A stretch of 64,000 nt of DNA from Thioalkalivibrio sp. ALJ7 (GTDB taxonomy: Bacteria; Pseudomonadota; Gammaproteobacteria; Ectothiorhodospirales; Ectothiorhodospiraceae), in NCBI RefSeq assembly GCF_000376865.1, contig NZ_AQXQ01000010.1, positions 62,001 to 126,000 on the forward strand, read 5' to 3'. The position numbers and the translations under genes were made by a program. This document shows positions 1-8,809 of the stretch, piece after piece. Under the pieces are notes generated by a model that searched no databases, was not told where the DNA came from, and saw only the letters and a program-made list of their open reading frames with translations. Within the stretch, counting starts at the first letter, position 1. Each line of letters opens with the position of its first letter.

Positions 1-203
1 ACTCCTTGTACTGTGTCGTGAGAAACTGCGTGGCGGCGCGCCCCGAAGCAGGACCGCCGCCGAACTCGACAACGATAGTCACCTTGCCCAAGCGATGCAA
101 TTTCCGATGATTCAGGTTGGTCTTGTAATGGGGGGAAAACTGTTCTCGATTAGTGTTTCTTCAGTGGTTTTTCGAATCCCTGATCGCCTGAAAGACGAGG
201 TAG
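1..203. other. Window edge, no gene assigned
   Basis: No plus-strand gene lies here. On the minus strand a stop-free frame runs from about position 170 off the left edge (it includes ...KLHRLGKVTIVVEFGGG...), but it has no ATG near its 5' end and begins directly after a stop codon. It could be the tail of a broken gene whose remainder lies outside the window, or chance in GC-rich DNA. A GAGG run lies just ahead of the ATG at 204 and serves the next gene. Confidence 0.25.
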
Positions 204-1706
204 ATGGCCGATCGTGACGATAGTACGCAGCCGGACCAGGCGGAGTTGCCTGGAAAAACGCCGGTGAACTGGCGCGGCCGGTTCGGGTTGCTGCTTGGGC
301 CACTGATCTTCGCGCTGTTCCTGATAGCGCCGGCACCGGCAGGCTTCGATCCCGCCGCCTGGTGGGTGCTGGGGCTGACTCTGTTCATGGCGATCTGGTG
401 GATTAGCGAGGCTTTGCCGTTGCCGGTGACGGCGTTGCTGCCGATCGCGATCCTGCCGATCCTCGACATCACGTCGATGGAGTCGGCGACCGCCCCCTAT
501 GCCAACCCCATCATCTTTCTCTTTATGGGCGGGTTTGCGATCGCTCTGGCGGTTCAACGCTGGGACCTGCACCGGCGCATGGCGCTGGCGATTGTGGCGC
601 GCTCCGGTAATCGTCTGCATATGCTGGTCGGGGCCTTCATGCTGGCGACCGCTGGGCTGTCGATGTGGGTCAGCAATACCGCGACCGCGGCGCTGATGCT
701 GCCGATTGCCCTGTCCGTCCTGGGCCTGATTGAGCGGGGTGCCCCGCCGCAAGAGCAGGATGTGGCCTCGCGGCGCCCTGCGCTGGCCTTGCTATTGGGG
801 ATCGCGTTCGCGGCGAACATCGGCGGTATGGCCACCATCATTGGGTCGCCACCGAACGCCCTGACCGCGGCCTATCTTGGGGACCGGCACGGGATTGAGA
901 TCGGTTTTCTGGAATGGATGACCCTGGGATTGCCGCTGGCCGCGATTCTATTGGCGATGGCCTGGTGGCTACTGACGCAATGGGTGTTTCCTGTGCACCG
1001 GGTGGAGCTGAGCGGTCTACGTAGCTTGCTGGACGAGCAGCGAGCCTCTGTCGGTCGATGGTCGGCGGCGGAGAAACGGGTGGCGGGGGTGTTCGTGCTG
1101 GTCGCGCTGGCGTGGCTGACCCGGCCATCGCTGGAGGGGCTGCTGCCGATCTCGTTGACTGATGCTGGAATCGCGATTCTGGGTGCGGGGTTGTTGTTCC
1201 TGATCCCCTCGGGCTCGCGCGAGCAGCGCCGCCTGCTGACTTGGGACAACACCCGCGAACTACCCTGGGGTGTACTCCTTCTGGTCGGCGGCGGGTTGAG
1301 CCTGGGGGCGGCGATCGAGTCCAGCGGGCTGGCGGCGCTGGCGGCCGATGCGCTGGTGGTCGCACAGGTCTGGCCACTCATCTTGATCATGGCCGGCGTG
1401 GCTTTGCTGACGATGACGCTCAGTCATGTGACCAGTAACACCGCGACGGCGGCTACGTTGCTGCCCCTGGTGACCGCGTTCGCCTTGAGCATGGATGTGC
1501 CCGTGTTGTTGCTCGCACTACCCGTCGCGTTTGCTGCTTCGGTGGCTTTCATGCTGCCGGTGGCGACCCCGCCGAATGCCATCGTGTTCGCCAGCAATCG
1601 GTTGCGAGTGCTGGATATGGTGCGCGGTGGCGCGCTGTTGTCGGTGGTCGCGTTGGTTCTGATCAGCCTGGCGGTCTATGTCTTTGCCGAGGCGTTTTTG
1701 CTATAG
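204..1706 (+). CDS. DASS/SLC13-family anion:sodium symporter
   Basis: This 500-residue polytopic inner-membrane protein belongs to the divalent anion:Na+ symporter family, which imports dicarboxylates, sulfate or related anions with sodium. Both family signature repeats are visible: SNTATAA near residues 157-163 followed by GGMATIIGSPPNA near 207-219, and a second SNTATAA near 411-417 followed by PVATPPNA near 452-459. These form the two Na+/substrate hairpins in characterised members. The hydrophilic N-terminus is about 20 residues, and an upstream GAGG supports the start. Length matches the family. It stands alone, with no dedicated regulator beside it. The substrate cannot be read from sequence; a sodium-coupled carrier would suit a haloalkaliphile (inference). 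Confidence 0.9.
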   Translation: MADRDDSTQPDQAELPGKTPVNWRGRFGLLLGPLIFALFLIAPAPAGFDPAAWWVLGLTLFMAIWWISEALPLPVTALLPIAILPILDITSMESATAPYANPIIFLFMGGFAIALAVQRWDLHRRMALAIVARSGNRLHMLVGAFMLATAGLSMWVSNTATAALMLPIALSVLGLIERGAPPQEQDVASRRPALALLLGIAFAANIGGMATIIGSPPNALTAAYLGDRHGIEIGFLEWMTLGLPLAAILLAMAWWLLTQWVFPVHRVELSGLRSLLDEQRASVGRWSAAEKRVAGVFVLVALAWLTRPSLEGLLPISLTDAGIAILGAGLLFLIPSGSREQRRLLTWDNTRELPWGVLLLVGGGLSLGAAIESSGLAALAADALVVAQVWPLILIMAGVALLTMTLSHVTSNTATAATLLPLVTAFALSMDVPVLLLALPVAFAASVAFMLPVATPPNAIVFASNRLRVLDMVRGGALLSVVALVLISLAVYVFAEAFLL

Positions 1707-1944
1707 GGAGACGCTGCTTTACGCGCGGGTTTGCGCTCGAGTCGCTTTGGCTTACATTTTATGCGCGGTTACTGCCGTGCAGCCATTCTGCACAAGGGAA
1801 TCGCAACGCGGTTCGCGCACCCGTTTCTGGTCAACAACGGCCGGCCGAGCCCGCTCTTTCAATCAGTGTCTCCCCAGCCGCTTACGCCCGGTCATGGGTC
1901 GGTGTCTCCCCGGTGTTCTTGTGGGGAAAAAGGCTCTACGGGGT

Positions 1945-1971
1945 TCAAGTTTTAGCATTCGCCGCCGCTAG
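1945..1971 (+). promoter_or_regulatory. Candidate sigma-28 (FliA) promoter of the chemoreceptor gene
   Basis: The sequence reads TCAAGTTT, 11 bases, then GCCGCTAG, against the enterobacterial FliA consensus TAAAGTTT-N11-GCCGATAA (7/8 and 6/8 matches, exact spacing). It lies about 65 bases before the chemoreceptor start at 2038. The rest of 1707-2037 holds no convincing gene. Confidence 0.65.
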
Positions 1972-2037
1972 TGGGGTGACGGACCTGACTTTCCCGCGGT
2001 GCCGACTGGCATCCGATTGATCGAAGGAACTGGATAG

Positions 2038-3948
2038 ATGTTCAACAACATTCGAATTGGCGTGCGGCTCATGGTGGGCATCATTGGCGTGGTGGTCCTC
2101 GCCGTGGCGCTGACCCTGGTGGTGGTGGTGAATGCCCTGGGGACGATGGCAGATCGGGCGGAGCAGCGTGAGCTGAACGACCTAACCGGGCAGTTGCTTG
2201 ACCGTCTGGATCAGGAAGCCGTGCGGGCAACGGCCATGGCCGAGGCCGTCGCACGTATCCCGGATGTCGAGGAGGCCATGGCCAATGGCGACCGTGAACG
2301 CCTGGCCGCGATGACCGTGCCCAGCTTCGAGTCGCTCAGCAGCGATTTCGGGGTGAGTCAATACCAGTTCCATACGCCGCCGGCGACCTCTTTCTTGCGT
2401 GTACATCGCCCGGATCGCTACGGTGACGATCTGTCTGGCTTCCGCCAGACCGTTGTGGATACCAACGATCGGCAGGCCCCCATCTCGGGTCTGGAAGAGG
2501 GTGTGGCAGGCCTGGGTATCCGCGGTGTCGTGCCGATCGCCCACAACGGCGAGCATGTCGGCTCCGTTGAGTTCGGCTTGTCCTTCGGCGAACCCTTCTT
2601 CGAGCAGTTCACTGAAGAGCTGGGCGCCCCGGCTGCACTCTACCTGCGCGACGACGGTCGGTTCTCCCGCTTTGCTGGCACCATTGAGGGTGATGCGACC
2701 TTTACTGATGCGGAGATGCGTGGGGTGCTGGAAGGCGAGGAACGGGTGCGTAACGTCACCTATCAGGGCGAGCCGATGGCCGTCATCGCGCGTCCGGTGC
2801 TGGACTTTTCCGGTGATGCAGTCGGTGTGCTCGAACTCATGGTTGATCGCAGTGCCTATGTCGCGATGGCCCGCAATGCGACTGGAACGGTTGTGATGGT
2901 AGGCGCGCTTGCCGTCGTGCTGGGTGCCCTGCTGGCCTGGTTCCTGACTCGCAGCATTGTGCATCCGTTGTGCCAGACGGTGGTGCGCCTGAATGACATC
3001 GCCAGTGGGGAAGGGGATCTGACCCGCAAGCTGGAGGTTTCCGGAAAGAATGAACTGGGCGACCTCTCGATTGCCTTCAACCATTTCGTAGAGAAGATCC
3101 GGGTGCTGATCCAGCAGGTGGCTGCCGGGTCCGATCAGGTGGCAGCCGCCGCCACCGAGCTGTCCGCGACGAGCGAGGAGACCAACGAGCAGGTGCGCCG
3201 TCAGAAGGCGGAGACCGACCAGGTTGCCACCGCAATGAACGAAATGACGGCGACCGTCCAGGAAGTGGCGCGCAACGCGTCGGATGCCGCCGCTGCCGCG
3301 CGCAGCACGGACCAGGACGCCACTGCTGGCCAGCAGGTTGTGCAGAAGACCGTCAGCACGATCAATGGACTGTCCACGCAGGTGGAGAGCGCGGCGGATG
3401 TGGTGAGTCGCCTGTCGCAGGATGCCGAGCAGATCAATAAGGTCCTCGAGGTGATCGGTGATATCGCGGATCAGACGAATCTGCTGGCTCTGAACGCGGC
3501 CATCGAGGCGGCGCGTGCGGGCGAACAAGGCCGTGGCTTTGCCGTGGTCGCGGACGAGGTGCGCACGCTCGCGAGTCGTACGCAGGACTCGACCCACGAG
3601 ATCCAGCAGATGATCGAGCGGGTTCAGAACGGTACCCGCGAGGCGGTCCAGGCGATGGAGGACGGGCGCGTTAAGGCGCATGCGAGCGTCGAACAGGTGA
3701 ACCTTGCCGGCGAGTCGCTGATTGCGATTACCCAGTCCGTCACTCGTATCAGCGACATGAACACGCAGATCGCCAGCGCCGCGGAGGAACAGTCCACGGT
3801 GGCCGAGGAGATCAACCGTAACGTCGCCAATATCACCGAGGTACTGGACCAGACCGCCGCCGGATCGGAACAGATCCGCAATGCTTCCGAGGAGCTGTCC
3901 AAGCTGGCTTCGCAGCAGCAGCAGCGCGTGGGTCAGTTCAAGGTCTGA
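2038..3948 (+). CDS. Methyl-accepting chemotaxis protein, dCache-type sensor
   Basis: This 636-residue transmembrane chemoreceptor passes ligand signals to CheA/CheW. An N-terminal membrane helix (about residues 12-34) is followed by a periplasmic region of about 240 residues. Its features, such as [24 protein letters not shown] and a repeated PAS-like layout, resemble the dCache_3 ligand domain. A second helix (about 282-304), a HAMP domain and a long coiled coil follow. The coil carries the conserved MCP hairpin ([20 protein letters not shown], about 478-497). There is no CheR-docking pentapeptide at the C-terminus. A GAAGGAA ribosome site and a sigma-28 promoter lie upstream, and a terminator follows, so it is probably a single-gene unit co-expressed with flagella. 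The ligand is unknown. Confidence 0.93.
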   Translation: MFNNIRIGVRLMVGIIGVVVLAVALTLVVVVNALGTMADRAEQRELNDLTGQLLDRLDQEAVRATAMAEAVARIPDVEEAMANGDRERLAAMTVPSFESLSSDFGVSQYQFHTPPATSFLRVHRPDRYGDDLSGFRQTVVDTNDRQAPISGLEEGVAGLGIRGVVPIAHNGEHVGSVEFGLSFGEPFFEQFTEELGAPAALYLRDDGRFSRFAGTIEGDATFTDAEMRGVLEGEERVRNVTYQGEPMAVIARPVLDFSGDAVGVLELMVDRSAYVAMARNATGTVVMVGALAVVLGALLAWFLTRSIVHPLCQTVVRLNDIASGEGDLTRKLEVSGKNELGDLSIAFNHFVEKIRVLIQQVAAGSDQVAAAATELSATSEETNEQVRRQKAETDQVATAMNEMTATVQEVARNASDAAAAARSTDQDATAGQQVVQKTVSTINGLSTQVESAADVVSRLSQDAEQINKVLEVIGDIADQTNLLALNAAIEAARAGEQGRGFAVVADEVRTLASRTQDSTHEIQQMIERVQNGTREAVQAMEDGRVKAHASVEQVNLAGESLIAITQSVTRISDMNTQIASAAEEQSTVAEEINRNVANITEVLDQTAAGSEQIRNASEELSKLASQQQQRVGQFKV

Positions 3949-3970
3949 TCACGCCCCAATGCCCGTAGCC

Positions 3971-4008
3971 GAGCCCGCCATCCTCGTTTCGAGGGGGCGG
4001 GCTTTTTC
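3971..4008 (+). terminator. Intrinsic terminator after the chemoreceptor
   Basis: AGCCCGCC (3972-3979) pairs with GGCGGGCT (3996-4003), with an inner CCTCG/CGAGG extension, and is followed by a T run. It lies 23 bases after the chemoreceptor stop. Confidence 0.85.
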
Positions 4009-4033
4009 ATGCGTGTGGGGGCGAAGGGGTTGA

Positions 4034-4375
4034 TTCGCCACGGAGTGCGCGAAGGCACGAAGAAGGGCTGGGTCAAGGGCGAAGACCGGTCTACAGGAAG
4101 TGGGGAAGATCGGAAGAGAGATTGATGAGGTAGTGGAACTGGCAGGACTCGCCGGGGAGGGTTGGTGTGAAGGCCGGTGCTAGAGGACACGCGGGCGGGG
4201 GCTTCGCGGGCAAGCCCGCTCCCACAGGGGCGATCGGTGCGCCTGGTGGACCATCGTTTCGAACGGGTCCCGGGCGGTTCTGGCCGATCTATCCTTCGCG
4301 ACTTCCAGTCTTCCTGTGAGTCGCCTTTGACCTTGGCCCAGCCGTTTTTCGTGCCTTCGTGCACTTCGTGGTGAA
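4034..4375. repeat. Intergenic repeat, copy A (~340 bp, inverted ends)
   Basis: The left end (CACGGAGTGCGCGAAGGCACGAAG) and the right end (CGTGCCTTCGTGCACTTCGTGG) are imperfect inverted repeats, MITE-like in layout. The interior carries a REP-like hairpin (GCGGGC-AA-GCCCGC at 4206-4219) followed by TCCCACAGGGG. A second copy in the same orientation lies at 5884-6213, with many identical blocks (AGAAGGGC..GGTCAAGGGCG, GATCTATCCTTC, TTCCTGTGA). No convincing protein is encoded, so this element explains nearly all of the gap 3949-4384. Confidence 0.8.
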
Positions 4376-4384
4376 TAGTGGGCT

Positions 4385-5248
4385 TTACGGAGCGGGGAAG
4401 AGGCGTTGGCCGTTTTCCCAGGCGATCATGCGAGCGACGTTGTCGGGGAGCTGCATCAGCCAGTCTCGGGTGCCGTCTTTTAGCACGGTGAAGTGTTCCC
4501 AGCGTGCGAGGCTGAAGGTGTCATTGCCGATCAGGAAGCGATCGGGATAGTCGAGAAATAGTTCGAACCAGTCGGCGTCGATAATCCCACCGGGATTGAT
4601 GCGCGGATTGCGCATGGAGACGTCGATGACCATGTTGGGGTGACGGATCAGGTAGTCGCGTACCAGTGATGGGTAGGCATAGGACCCGGCATGGGCCCAG
4701 AGGATGCGTACCTCGGGCTGGAGAGCGTAGGCATGGTCGATTACGGCCGGGTCGCCATGGATGACGATCCAAAGATTGCGTTCCACCGCCAGTTCGAGCA
4801 GGTCTTCGAAACTCGGCGCAAAGCGGTCATCCGCCTGGATGTGGAGTTCGCCGATGCCACGCCAGGCCACGGCGTCGCGGTCCAGAATGGCCTCGACCTG
4901 TTCGCGCAGGTCCTCAACGTACATCCAGTCCATCTTGCGCCCGAGGCGTTGAGCGATCTCGAGAAACGGGATAATGCGCGCCTGGCTTGAGGATTCGAGC
5001 GACTCGATCAGCGAGGCCCGGGGGGCCATCATGATCGCGGCCTCGATGTGGTTTTCATCCAGCGTGCGAGCAACGGCATCAGGGGGGAAGCGCTCGGCCT
5101 GGGTGTCGCGATAGTGAAGGTGCGCGTCGAACAGCGGTTCGATCGCGTGGCTTGGGCTGCAAATTAGCAGTAGCGGACCTAGCAGAAGGGCCGCAGCGGC
5201 AACGGCTAGAACGTGGGGAAAGCGGCGCTGGGCGGTCGTCGATTCCAT
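4385..5248 (-). CDS. Secreted amidohydrolase-family (TIM-barrel) protein
   Basis: This 287-residue protein starts with a clear signal peptide (basic start, hydrophobic core about 12-30, likely cleavage after SHA near 35), so a periplasmic location is expected. The mature part resembles the Amidohydro_2 family (PF04909). FDAHLHY near residues 40-46 supplies the HxH metal motif, a later IVIHGDP and ILWAHAG supply further histidines, and a late GNDTF gives the final aspartate. Members hydrolyse or decarboxylate small cyclic or aromatic compounds, but the substrate cannot be inferred here. It sits with the glutaredoxin gene between two direct copies of an intergenic repeat. The two genes are co-oriented but 96 bases apart. 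Confidence 0.8.
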   Translation of the reverse strand: MESTTAQRRFPHVLAVAAAALLLGPLLLICSPSHAIEPLFDAHLHYRDTQAERFPPDAVARTLDENHIEAAIMMAPRASLIESLESSSQARIIPFLEIAQRLGRKMDWMYVEDLREQVEAILDRDAVAWRGIGELHIQADDRFAPSFEDLLELAVERNLWIVIHGDPAVIDHAYALQPEVRILWAHAGSYAYPSLVRDYLIRHPNMVIDVSMRNPRINPGGIIDADWFELFLDYPDRFLIGNDTFSLARWEHFTVLKDGTRDWLMQLPDNVARMIAWENGQRLFPAP

Positions 5249-5344
5249 TCTGCGAGTTCCTCTAAATACGGGAACTCCAATTTTATACCGTAGAGTGCGA
5301 CAGGGCGGGCCCCACGGTCGAGGGCGTCGCAGCTGCGCGGGGCT

Positions 5345-5800
5345 TCAGGCGCGGCTATCCCCAGACACGGTGGTGTCATTCGAAGAGCGATTGGAGTGGC
5401 CATCTCCGTGGTTGGGGTCGAAGCGTTCACGCAGGTACTGGCCGATCGCGTCCGACTCGTACAGCCAGCGGACGCTCCCGTCGGCTTCCTGGATGCGCAG
5501 GCAGGGTACCTGCAGCTTGCCGCCCTCACTTTGTAGTTCCTCGCGCCACGCGCCGGCGGCCTGCGCGTTGCGTAACTCGATATCCAGCGAGAGACGCTGC
5601 ATGGTTCGCCGTGCGCGGATGCAGAACGGGCATGCGGGGAAGTGATAAAGCGCGAGTTGGCGCGTCTGCTCATCGACCTTGGCCTGGTCCGCCGGGTCAC
5701 GCTCGATTCCACGCGGGCGCGACAGGCGCTCGCCGATCAGCATGAACGGGGTGAGCAGCAGGCGTACGCCACGGAAGAACCATCGGATCAGAAATCGCAT
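5345..5800 (-). CDS. Membrane-anchored glutaredoxin-like protein
   Basis: This protein of about 151 residues has one N-terminal membrane helix (RFLIRWFFRGVRLLLTPFMLI) followed by a thioredoxin-fold domain. The domain shows the dithiol motif CPFC in LALYHFPACPFCIRARR, a cis-proline-type segment (QVPCLRI) and the glutaredoxin/GST-N ending DGSVRWLYESDAIGQYL. A thiol-disulfide exchange or glutathione-linked role near the inner membrane is likely. I start at the ATG at 5800, just before the membrane helix; an ATG seven codons upstream (5821) is also possible. The tail after the domain is polar and not conserved in the family. The physiological partner is not indicated by the neighbours. Confidence 0.85.
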   Translation of the reverse strand: MRFLIRWFFRGVRLLLTPFMLIGERLSRPRGIERDPADQAKVDEQTRQLALYHFPACPFCIRARRTMQRLSLDIELRNAQAAGAWREELQSEGGKLQVPCLRIQEADGSVRWLYESDAIGQYLRERFDPNHGDGHSNRSSNDTTVSGDSRA

Positions 5801-5883
5801 GGCCGAAGAATGCCACAGCAACCCGCGCCCAATACAACACCCCGATCCCCTGTAGCGTTAGTCATGCTGGGTCAAGGGCGTTT

Positions 5884-6213
5884 TTCACCACGAAGGGCAC
5901 GAAGGCACGAAGAAGGGCCAGGTCAAGGGCGAAAAAGCATCTACAAGAAGAAGGTAAGAGGGGCAGGGGACGTGATGTGGAATTGGAACTGGCCAGGCCC
6001 GCCGGAGAGGGTAGGTGGGAAGGCTGGTGCTCGAGTGGGCGTGGGATTCGCGGGCAAGTCCGCTCCTACAGGGGCGCGAGCCGGACCCTGGTTTCGGCGG
6101 GTTTCCGGGCGGTCCTGCCCGATCTATCCTTCCGATCTTCCAGCCTTCCTGTGAATCGCTTTTTACCTGGCCCTTCTTCGTGCCTTCGTGCCTTCGTGCG
6201 CTTCGTGGTGAAA
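5884..6213. repeat. Intergenic repeat, copy B (~330 bp, inverted ends)
   Basis: This is the second copy of the element at 4034-4375, in direct orientation. The inverted ends are clearer here: TTCACCACGAAGGGCACGAAG on the left against CTTCGTGCGCTTCGTGGTGAA on the right. The inner arms also match in reverse complement (AGAAGGGCCAGGT with ACCTGGCCCTTCT). The REP-like core appears as GCGGGCAAGTCCGCTCCTACAGG. It fills most of 5801-6232, which has no other gene. Confidence 0.8.
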
Positions 6214-6232
6214 AAGCCCCTTAGATGAAGGA

Positions 6233-6829
6233 TCAGGGGGTGCCGAAGTCGAATTGCCAGGGGTCTTCTTCGGGGGCGTCGAGAAGGGAGGGGCGCAGGC
6301 GGATGATCTCGAAGCCGAGTTCGCGATAGTCATCAATGCGATCGGGTGCGAGGTCGGCGACTTCGACGAAGTCGGCGAAGGCATCGGCCTCCAGACCGCG
6401 CCAGTCAGCGAAGGTGCCGCAGACCGCGACGTTTACGCCCTCGTCGCGGACCAGGGCCTCCACCTCGGAATGCAGGCCTGGGTGCTGGGCCGCTTCGCTG
6501 CGAGTCAGGCTGAACTGCTCCGCGCCGTGCGCCACAACGGCGACCGGATAGTCGGGATCGTGATCGCGCAGCCGGGCGATGTTGGCCCGGATCTCGGGCA
6601 GTAGCGCGGAGAGCGCCGCGCGGTCATTCTCGATAATCTCGAAGACCACGCCCTCGGGGAGTTCGTCTCGCTTCAGGAGTTCGAGAATGGCGTCCGAGGG
6701 TTCGCCCTCGGGTGTAGCGTCGGGGGCGCTGAGCGGGTCGGCCGCCAGTGCGGGCAGGACGAACAGACACAGGGTCACAAGCCCGCCGAGGCGGGTGGAA
6801 AATATACTGGCGAGTCGATGTGGGCTCAT
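6233..6829 (-). CDS. Periplasmic DsrE-like protein
   Basis: This 198-residue protein has an N-terminal signal peptide (hydrophobic 15-29, cleavage likely after ALAA). The mature domain has the alternating pattern of the DsrE/DsrF-like fold (PF02635): VVFEIIEND, YPVAVVAHG, then GVNVAVCGTFADWRGL with a conserved cysteine at 137, and a C-terminal LGFEIIRLRPSLL strand. Cytoplasmic DsrE proteins carry sulfur on such a cysteine in sulfur-oxidising bacteria. Exported versions are widespread and of uncertain role. The gene follows phoU by 67 bases on the same strand but need not be co-regulated. Sulfur handling is an inference from family only. Confidence 0.75.
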   Translation of the reverse strand: MSPHRLASIFSTRLGGLVTLCLFVLPALAADPLSAPDATPEGEPSDAILELLKRDELPEGVVFEIIENDRAALSALLPEIRANIARLRDHDPDYPVAVVAHGAEQFSLTRSEAAQHPGLHSEVEALVRDEGVNVAVCGTFADWRGLEADAFADFVEVADLAPDRIDDYRELGFEIIRLRPSLLDAPEEDPWQFDFGTP

Positions 6830-6896
6830 GCCCCCTATTCAATCGGGCGCGTGTTCAGGACGCAAACGACCGCGTCCTTTCTGCGATGGACTCCAA

Positions 6897-7619
6897 TCAG
6901 TGGCGGTCGCCGGTGGCTTGCTCGGCCATCTGGTCGTAGCTGGTGTGGCGCACGTCCTTGCCCTTAACGAAGTAGACGACGTACTCGCAGATATTGCGTG
7001 CGCGGTCGCCGATACGTTCCAGGGATCGGGTGGCCCAGATGATGTCCATCAGGCGCGGTACCGAGTCCGGCGAAGCGGTCATCTGCTTCATCAGTTTCTG
7101 GGTGATGGTCTCGTACAGGCTGTCGATCTGGATGTCGAGCTGAGCGACGCGCACGGCTTGATCCACGTCCATGCGGGCGAAGGCGTCGAGGGCGCCACGG
7201 GTCATCTCGCGGGCGTGTTCCCCCATGCTGGCGATATCCGCCATCGGGGCGCTGTTGCGGTCCTCGTCCAGCAGGTGCAGACCCATACGGCCCACGCGCT
7301 CGGCTTCGTCGCCCATGCGCTCCAGGTCGGTAATGGTCTTGATCACCGCGATCACCAGGCGCAGGTCGGAGGCAGTGGGCTGGCGCCGCGCGAGGATGTG
7401 AGTGCACTCCTCGTCGATCTCGACTTCCTTGGCGTTGACCTGGTAGTCCGAGGTCATCACCTTTTCAGCGAGTTCGACATCCCCCTCGACCATGGCGTGG
7501 ACGGCATCGGCGAGTTGCTGCTCGACCAGGCCACCCATGGCCATCACCTGCTTGATGATGTCCTCGAGCTCCGCATTGAACTGCTGCGAGATATGCTGTT
7601 TGAAGAAGGTCTTGTCCAT
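6897..7619 (-). CDS. phoU: Phosphate-specific transport system regulator PhoU
   Basis: PhoU (240 residues) links the Pst transporter to the PhoR kinase and keeps the Pho regulon off when phosphate is plentiful. The product is all-helical with two PhoU repeats. Metal-contacting segments such as MGDEAERVG (first repeat) and a matching ERIGDRARNI (second repeat) are visible. I chose the ATG at 7619 (MDKTFFKQHISQQFNAEL), the normal family start; the frame extends further upstream but only as a shadow of pstB. It lies 11 bases after the pstB stop, the usual operon end of pstCAB-phoU. Confidence 0.97.
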   Translation of the reverse strand: MDKTFFKQHISQQFNAELEDIIKQVMAMGGLVEQQLADAVHAMVEGDVELAEKVMTSDYQVNAKEVEIDEECTHILARRQPTASDLRLVIAVIKTITDLERMGDEAERVGRMGLHLLDEDRNSAPMADIASMGEHAREMTRGALDAFARMDVDQAVRVAQLDIQIDSLYETITQKLMKQMTASPDSVPRLMDIIWATRSLERIGDRARNICEYVVYFVKGKDVRHTSYDQMAEQATGDRH

Positions 7620-7630
7620 GGTGCGTGTCC

Positions 7631-8461
<831 letters not shown>

Positions 8462-8526
8462 CTCGGGTACTCCATGGGGAACAGGGTTCGACACATCGCG
8501 TGATCGCGACGGTACGGAAAAGCATG

Positions 8527-8644
8527 GTCATCGCGAGCGCCGCATGCGCGTGGCGATCGGCGTGGTCGACCTCGACGCGACTCGGGGCAGGCGTCGGAGT
8601 TGCGTTGGGAGATGGCCACGGGTCCTGCGGACCCTCGCAATGAC
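8527..8644. repeat. BIME-like palindromic repeat, unit 1
   Basis: The unit opens with GTCATCGCGAGCGCCGCATG and closes with CCTCGCAATGAC, which is its imperfect inverse (GTCATTGCGAGG...), so the unit can fold on itself. A second unit follows at 8659. The family resembles the widespread GTCATTGCGAGGAGCG intergenic repeats. It lies between pstA and pstB. Confidence 0.8.
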
Positions 8645-8658
8645 GGGGAAACAGCACC

Positions 8659-8776
8659 GTCATCGCGAGCGCCGCAGGCGCGTGGCGATCTCCGTGGTCG
8701 ACCCCGACGTGAGCCAGGACGGGCGTCGCGCTTGCGTCACGAGGTTGCCGCGGCCCCCGCGGGGCCTCGCAATGAC
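8659..8776. repeat. BIME-like palindromic repeat, unit 2
   Basis: This is a tandem copy of the preceding unit, offset by 132 bases. It opens with GTCATCGCGAGCGCCGCAGG and closes with CCTCGCAATGAC. Together the two units fill most of the 348-base gap 8462-8809, which holds no gene. Confidence 0.8.
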
Positions 8777-8809
8777 GGGGTGTGTGAGGCACGTTGTGCA
8801 TCGCGTGCC

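Noticed and set aside
2182-3681. 499-codon open frame on the minus strand opposite the chemoreceptor
   Set aside because: It mirrors the codon structure of the chemoreceptor gene, has low-complexity His/Arg/Leu composition and no family motif.
4034-4375. Repeats with CGAAGG units considered as a CRISPR-like or tandem array
   Set aside because: The short CACGAAGG units are only at the ends and are inverted, not regularly spaced direct repeats with spacers.
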